The position numbers and the translations under genes are program-made. From NCBI RefSeq assembly GCF_000974485.1, contig NZ_BBOM01000007.1, positions 744,001-808,000 of the forward strand: DNA of 64,000 nt. The letters are read 5' to 3'. This document shows, piece by piece, positions 60,269 to 64,000 of this stretch. Position 1 is the stretch's first letter; every line of letters starts with the position of its first letter. The notes below the pieces were generated by a model. The model saw only the letters and a program-made list of their open reading frames with translations, was not told the origin of the DNA and ran no database searches. This DNA comes from Streptomyces sp. NBRC 109706 (GTDB lineage: Bacteria; Actinomycetota; Actinomycetes; Streptomycetales; Streptomycetaceae).

Positions 60269-61105
60269 ATGCCGAGAAGCCGAATCCGCAGCTGGGTGGC
60301 GACGGTCGCCGCCACGCTGGTGGCCCTGCTCCCCCAGCTCTCCCCGACGGACGCCGACCCGGCCGCGAGCGAGCGCAAGGGGGTGAACCTCAACCCGGGT
60401 CCCGGCGTCCCTGAGGCACTGGCCGATGTGGGTGTCGGCTGGTACTACAACTGGGCCTCGGGCACGGGCGAGGTCACCGCCCCCGACGGCGTGGAGTTCG
60501 TGCCGATGATCTGGGGCGCGGACTCCGTCACCGACGCCGAGCTGGCGCGGGCCGTCGAGGAGGGCGAGCAGCTGTTGGGCTTCAACGAGCCCGATCTCGG
60601 GGAGCAGTCCGATCTCACCGTGGAGCGGGCGCTGGATCTGTGGCCGCGGTTGGAGGCCACCGGGCTGCGGCTCGGCGCGCCGGCGGTCGCCTACGGCGGT
60701 GACACCCCCGGCGGCTGGCTCGACCGGTTCATGGCCGGCGCCGAGGAACGTGGCCTGCGGGTCGACTTCATTCCGCTGCACTGGTACGGCTCCGACTTCG
60801 GTCCGGACGCGACGGAGCATCTGCGCGGCTATCTGCAGGCGGTGGCCGACCGCTACGGCAAGCCGGTGTGGCTGACGGAGTACGCGCTGATCGACTTCTC
60901 CGGGCCGAACCCGCGCTATCCGAGCGCGGCGGAGCAGGCGGACTTCGTCCGGGCGTCCACGGCGATGTTGGAGGGGTTGCCGTTCCTGGAGCGGTACGCG
61001 TGGTTCACGCTGTCGACGTCGACCCATGCCACCGGGCTCTACGACGGCGCCACGCCCAACGAGAGCGGGCTCGCCTACCGAGCGGCGGGTGCCGCCGGGG
61101 GCTGA
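60269..61105 (+). CDS. Secreted glycoside hydrolase family 128 (beta-1,3-glucanase-like)
   Basis: 278 residues. Signal peptide about 1-29 (SWVATVAATLVALLPQLSPTDA). The GH128 (Asl1-like) barrel begins RKGVNLNPGPGVPEALADVGVGWYYNW. The catalytic acid is in LLGFNEPDLGEQSD, the substrate-binding pair in FIPLHWYGSDF, and the nucleophile in WLTEYALIDFSG. It ends AYRAAGAAGG. It should cut fungal or plant beta-1,3-glucan outside the cell. Controlled by the LacI-type site upstream; no regulator gene is adjacent. The terminator overlaps its stop codon. Confidence 0.93.
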   Translation: MPRSRIRSWVATVAATLVALLPQLSPTDADPAASERKGVNLNPGPGVPEALADVGVGWYYNWASGTGEVTAPDGVEFVPMIWGADSVTDAELARAVEEGEQLLGFNEPDLGEQSDLTVERALDLWPRLEATGLRLGAPAVAYGGDTPGGWLDRFMAGAEERGLRVDFIPLHWYGSDFGPDATEHLRGYLQAVADRYGKPVWLTEYALIDFSGPNPRYPSAAEQADFVRASTAMLEGLPFLERYAWFTLSTSTHATGLYDGATPNESGLAYRAAGAAGG

Positions 61106-61118
61106 GCCCGGCGGCACC
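61088..61118. terminator. Terminator overlapping the glucanase stop
   Basis: 12-bp perfect stem: GGTGCCGCCGGG at 61088-61099 and its partner at 61107-61118. It encloses the TGA at 61103-61105 and lies 11 bases from the convergent phosphoesterase stop, so it can act both ways. Confidence 0.8.
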
Positions 61119-61129
61119 GCACCCGTCGG

Positions 61130-62398
61130 TCAGTTCTCCACGACGCGCTTGCCGTCCGCGTCCCGGTGGACGGTGAACGCGTCGACGACCGTGCCGTCCT
61201 GGGTCTTGGCGCGGTAGGTCAGGGTGTCGGCGGTGACGTCGACGACCTGGTAGGTCTGGGTGTCGCCGAGTTGGGTGCGGACCTCGGCGCCGGCGAGGCG
61301 CCAGTCGGTGGTGGACGGGGTGTACATCTTGGGGCCGGCCACGGAGACCACATAGACGGGCCCCGTGGTGACGGCCGGGTCGTCGGTGCGGCGGGCGGTG
61401 AGGTTGCCCCGGCCGTAGGAGTGGTCGTGGCCCTGGAGGACGAGGTCCACGTCGTGCTCCTCCAGCACGTCGAGCCAGGCGGCGCGCACCAGGGCGCCGG
61501 TGCGGCCCTCGCTGTTGGACATCACGGGCTGGTGGAAGGTGACCACGGTCCACTGGTTGGGGTTGTCGGCCAACACGTCGTCCAGCCAGGTCTCCTGGTC
61601 CTCCAGCCAGTCCACGACGTCGAACCAGGGCGCGTTGGTGTAGTTGCTGTTGAGGGAGATGAAACGGACGCCCTGGTAGTCGGTGTACCAGGCGGTGCCG
61701 TCGAGATCGTCGTCGTCGGGGCCGTTGCCGGCGCCGGGGAACTGGCGGGTCCAGTGGTCGGAGAGGTTCCAGCCGTCGTACTCGTGGTTGCCGGGGGTGG
61801 CGATCTGGTGGGTGGTGGCGGTGTGCGCCACGTCGACGGCGGCGAACCATTCGGCCCATTCGTCGTCGGCGTTGGCGTTGTTGATCAAATCGCCGGCGTG
61901 CACGGTGAGTTCGGCGTGCGGCGCGTCGGCCCGCGCGGCGCGCACCAGGGGGGCGGCGCCCTCGGTGATGTCGTTCTGGATGTCGCCGAGGTAGAGGAAG
62001 GTGAACGGGTCCCCGGCCGCGCCGGCGGTGCGGAAGTCGATCCAGTCGCTCCAGTCCGTGCCGTCGCCGATCCGGTAGCGGTAGGCGGTGTCGGGGGTGA
62101 GCGACGCGAGGTCGGCGCGGTGGTAGTGGCCGCCGCCGGCCTGGCCGGTGGGGGTGGCGGCCACGGTGGTCACGGGGCCGCCTTCGGCCGGCCGGAGTTC
62201 GACGGTGGGGGACGCGCCGGCGGTCGCGGTGCGCCAGGTGACGATCGCCGAGGTGGCGGGGTCGGCCGTCGGGGAGAGCACGATCCGGTCGAAGGTCCCG
62301 TCGGCGGCTGCGGCGTGGCCCGGGGCCACGGACATGGCGCCGAGCAGCAGCGCGGCGGCGAGCAGGGCGCGGCGGGCACGGGGGGCTTGGCTGGTCAT
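61130..62398 (-). CDS. Secreted purple-acid-phosphatase-type metallophosphoesterase
   Basis: 422 residues from ATG 62396-62398 (GAGGAG upstream). Signal peptide 1-32 (RALLAAALLLGAMSVAPGHAAAADG). An N-terminal fibronectin-like domain (IVLSPTADPATSAIVTWRTA) precedes the catalytic domain. Metal ligands: Asp in LYLGDIQNDI, Asp in TVHAGDLINN, Asn-His in TPGNHEYDGW, His in VVTFHQPVM, and the two His in LQGHDHSYGRGN. It likely releases phosphate from organic esters outside the cell. Confidence 0.94.
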   Translation of the reverse strand: MTSQAPRARRALLAAALLLGAMSVAPGHAAAADGTFDRIVLSPTADPATSAIVTWRTATAGASPTVELRPAEGGPVTTVAATPTGQAGGGHYHRADLASLTPDTAYRYRIGDGTDWSDWIDFRTAGAAGDPFTFLYLGDIQNDITEGAAPLVRAARADAPHAELTVHAGDLINNANADDEWAEWFAAVDVAHTATTHQIATPGNHEYDGWNLSDHWTRQFPGAGNGPDDDDLDGTAWYTDYQGVRFISLNSNYTNAPWFDVVDWLEDQETWLDDVLADNPNQWTVVTFHQPVMSNSEGRTGALVRAAWLDVLEEHDVDLVLQGHDHSYGRGNLTARRTDDPAVTTGPVYVVSVAGPKMYTPSTTDWRLAGAEVRTQLGDTQTYQVVDVTADTLTYRAKTQDGTVVDAFTVHRDADGKRVVEN

Positions 62399-62741
62399 TG
62401 CGGGCTCCTCGGGTGCGGCGGGGAACGTGCGCGACAGGTGCACCCCGGAGCATCGTCGGCGCGGCCTACGCCCGCGTGAACGCGATGCGACGGCCGGTCG
62501 GCGGGGTTCCGGCCATCGCGCCGACCCTGGGGCCCGGCGGACGTCAGGATCGCGTACCCGATTGGCGGAAACCTGGATCTGTCATCCTTCGGAGTGATAG
62601 CCAAGTACGTGGTGACCTTGCGCCGACATCCGGCGACCGGCCGTCCGCCCGACCACGGACGCGCCTTGTGTCGCCTCGGGTGAACTCCCCAGCGGTGGAC
62701 GGATGTCGCTGGTCGGGTTCGGTACCGGCCGGGTGTCCACG
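62399..62741. other. Divergent intergenic region, no gene seen
   Basis: Holds the promoters of the phosphoesterase (minus) and the carboxylase (plus). A moderately A+T-rich stretch at 62570-62620 is the likeliest promoter area. One PHO-box-like half site (minus strand GTTCACCCGAG, 62675-62685) is too isolated to call. Confidence 0.4.
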
Positions 62742-62765
62742 TCCACGGCGGTCGACCGCCGTGGA
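62742..62765. promoter_or_regulatory. Perfect 24-base palindrome upstream of the carboxylase gene
   Basis: The twelve bases TCCACGGCGGTC at 62742-62753 are followed by their exact reverse complement, with no loop. It is centred about 70 bases before the GTG at 62823. An operator for a dimeric regulator is more likely than a terminator, since no gene ends nearby on the plus strand. Confidence 0.6.
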
Positions 62766-62822
62766 TCGCCGTGGCACCGGTCCGGGGGCGGGGGACGGAA
62801 CTCTGGAACGGAGAGCGAGAAC

Positions 62823-64000
62823 GTGCGGACAGCGGGGCGGATCGACAGCGGGGACGCGGCCGGGGACCGGGCCGGGGACGGGGAGAGCGGCGGCACGGCG
62901 CGGCGGCTGGCCGAACTGGCCGGTCGCCGCGCGGCGTTAGCGGCACAGTCCAGCCCGGAGCGGACGGCGCGGCAGCATGCCAGGGGCAAGTTGACCGCGC
63001 GGGAGCGGATCGATCTGCTGCTCGACCCCGGCTCCTTCGTCGAGTTGGACGAACTGGCCAGGCACCGCTGCACCAGCTTCGGCATGGAGGGTCAACGCCC
63101 TTACGGCGACGGCGTGGTGACGGGCTATGGCACGGTGGACGGCCGGCGGGTCTGTCTCTACGCGCAGGACTTCACGGTGTTGGGCGGCAGCCTGGGCGAG
63201 GTGTTCGGCGAGAAGATCCTGAAGGTGATGGATCTGGCGTTGCGCACCGGCTGCCCGGTGATCAGCATCAACGACTCGGGGGGCGCCCGTATCCAGGAGG
63301 GGGTGGTGGCGCTCGCCTACTACGCGGAGTTGGTGAGGCGCCATGTTTCGGCCTCCGGGGTGATTCCGCAGATCTCCCTGATGGTGGGTCCCTGCGCGGG
63401 AGGCGCGGTCTACTCGCCGGCGATCACCGATCTGGTGGTGATGGTGGAGGACATCTCCCATATGTTTGTCACCGGGCCCGACGTGTTGCGCGCGGTGACG
63501 GGCGAGGCGGTGGACCGGGACGCGCTGGGCGGCCCCCAGCTGCACAACGCGACCAGCGGCGCGGCGCACTATCTGGCGCCGGACGAGAAGGACGCGTTCG
63601 ACTATGTGCGGGCGGTGTTGGGGCATCTCCCGTCGAACAACATGTCCGAGGCGCCGGTCTACCCACTGCCGCCGGGCCGGTCACGGGACGAGGTCACGGA
63701 GGCGGACCGGGCGTTGGACACGTTGATCCCGGATCGGCGCAACCAGCCGTACGACATGGCGCGGGTGGTGAACGCGGTGGTGGACGACGGGGAGATCGTC
63801 GAGGTCCATCCGCTGTTCGCGCCCAATATCGTCTGTGGTTTCGCCCGGGTGGAGGGCCATAGCGTCGGGGTGGTGGCCAACCAACCGATGCACGGCGCGG
63901 GCGCGTTGGACATCGACGCCAGTGAGAAGGCGGCGCGTTTCATCCGGTTGTGCGACGCGTTCGATCTGCCGGTGCTCACCTTTGTCGATGTGCCGGGCTT
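62823..64000 (+). CDS. Acyl-CoA carboxylase beta (carboxyltransferase) subunit, 5' part
   Basis: The frame from GTG 62823 (GGAGAGCG upstream) stays open to the window edge, 392 codons of an expected ~530. It is propionyl/acetyl-CoA carboxyltransferase-like: [65 protein letters not shown] (oxyanion region), [22 protein letters not shown] and [12 protein letters not shown]. It transfers carboxyl from biotin to acyl-CoA for methylmalonyl- or malonyl-CoA supply. The first ~25 residues are Gly/Asp-rich and unconserved. The biotin subunit is not in the window. Confidence 0.93.
   Translation, partial: MRTAGRIDSGDAAGDRAGDGESGGTARRLAELAGRRAALAAQSSPERTARQHARGKLTARERIDLLLDPGSFVELDELARHRCTSFGMEGQRPYGDGVVTGYGTVDGRRVCLYAQDFTVLGGSLGEVFGEKILKVMDLALRTGCPVISINDSGGARIQEGVVALAYYAELVRRHVSASGVIPQISLMVGPCAGGAVYSPAITDLVVMVEDISHMFVTGPDVLRAVTGEAVDRDALGGPQLHNATSGAAHYLAPDEKDAFDYVRAVLGHLPSNNMSEAPVYPLPPGRSRDEVTEADRALDTLIPDRRNQPYDMARVVNAVVDDGEIVEVHPLFAPNIVCGFARVEGHSVGVVANQPMHGAGALDIDASEKAARFIRLCDAFDLPVLTFVDVPG

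Noticed and set aside
62675-62685. PHO-box-like half site upstream of the metallophosphoesterase
   Set aside because: Only one 11-base unit matches; the required second direct repeat is absent and the distance to the start is about 280 bases.

Overview
The window looks like chromosome from Streptomyces or a close relative. The evidence is the very high G+C with strong third-position G/C bias, GTG and TTG starts, a complete actinobacterial atp operon, NucS mismatch endonuclease, a Rho with a long low-complexity insertion, and a secreted GH18 chitinase behind a ChiS/ChiR-like sensor pair. From memory, the order of genes from about 0.2 to 44.8 kb broadly follows the S. coelicolor SCO5396-SCO5351 block. 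That is recall, not a search.

Layout of the conserved left part. Base 1 to 5 kb holds the 3' end of a gene and two tandem paralogous ABC-2 exporters separated by 0.9 kb of gene-free, repeat-bearing DNA. From 5 to 9.3 kb lie a small zinc-ribbon protein, a luciferase-like oxidoreductase, a small conserved protein, 1.6 kb without a recognisable gene, and nucS. From 9.3 to 16.4 kb lie a membrane-anchored ATPase with a Pro/Thr/Glu-rich outer tail, a STAS protein, 3-hydroxyacyl-CoA dehydrogenase, a TetR regulator divergent from a DrrAB-type exporter, and a cobalamin adenosyltransferase. From 16.4 to 20.6 kb lie a membrane protein, the ChiS/ChiR-like pair and a chitinase with a classical direct-repeat promoter. 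From 20.7 to 29 kb lie a DUF2550 protein and atpIBEFHAGDC on the minus strand. From 29.2 to 44.8 kb the minus strand carries envelope and translation genes (WecA/TagO-type transferase, LMW phosphatase-like protein, TsaC/Sua5, PrmC, PrfA, RpmE, LCP ligase, Rho), then the aspartate-family genes thrB, thrC, hom, lysA, then nrtL and a receiver-only regulator.

A tRNA-Arg(CCG) at 44,985-45,056 marks a change of character. To its right the genes are accessory: a frameshifted PAS/GAF/SpoIIE/ATPase regulator; a probable deletion scar joining a TetR 3' end to an ABC permease 3' end; a two-gene VWA membrane module; a DesK/NarL-type two-component pair; a frameshifted NACHT-LRR (NLR-like) protein; a redox cluster (FAD oxidoreductase, SRPBCC, SDR, zinc alcohol dehydrogenase); a GH128 glucanase under a LacI-type operator; a secreted metallophosphoesterase; and the start of an acyl-CoA carboxylase beta subunit that runs off the window.

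Points most worth following are the NACHT-LRR protein as a candidate defence NLR, the deletion scar, an LMW-phosphatase-like protein whose nucleophilic Cys is Ser, the ATPase with Arg in its Walker A and an exported tail, and three single-base frameshifts, all in short homopolymers and all right of the tRNA. Those frameshifts may be real decay or assembly error. No CRISPR array, integrase, transposase or rRNA was seen.
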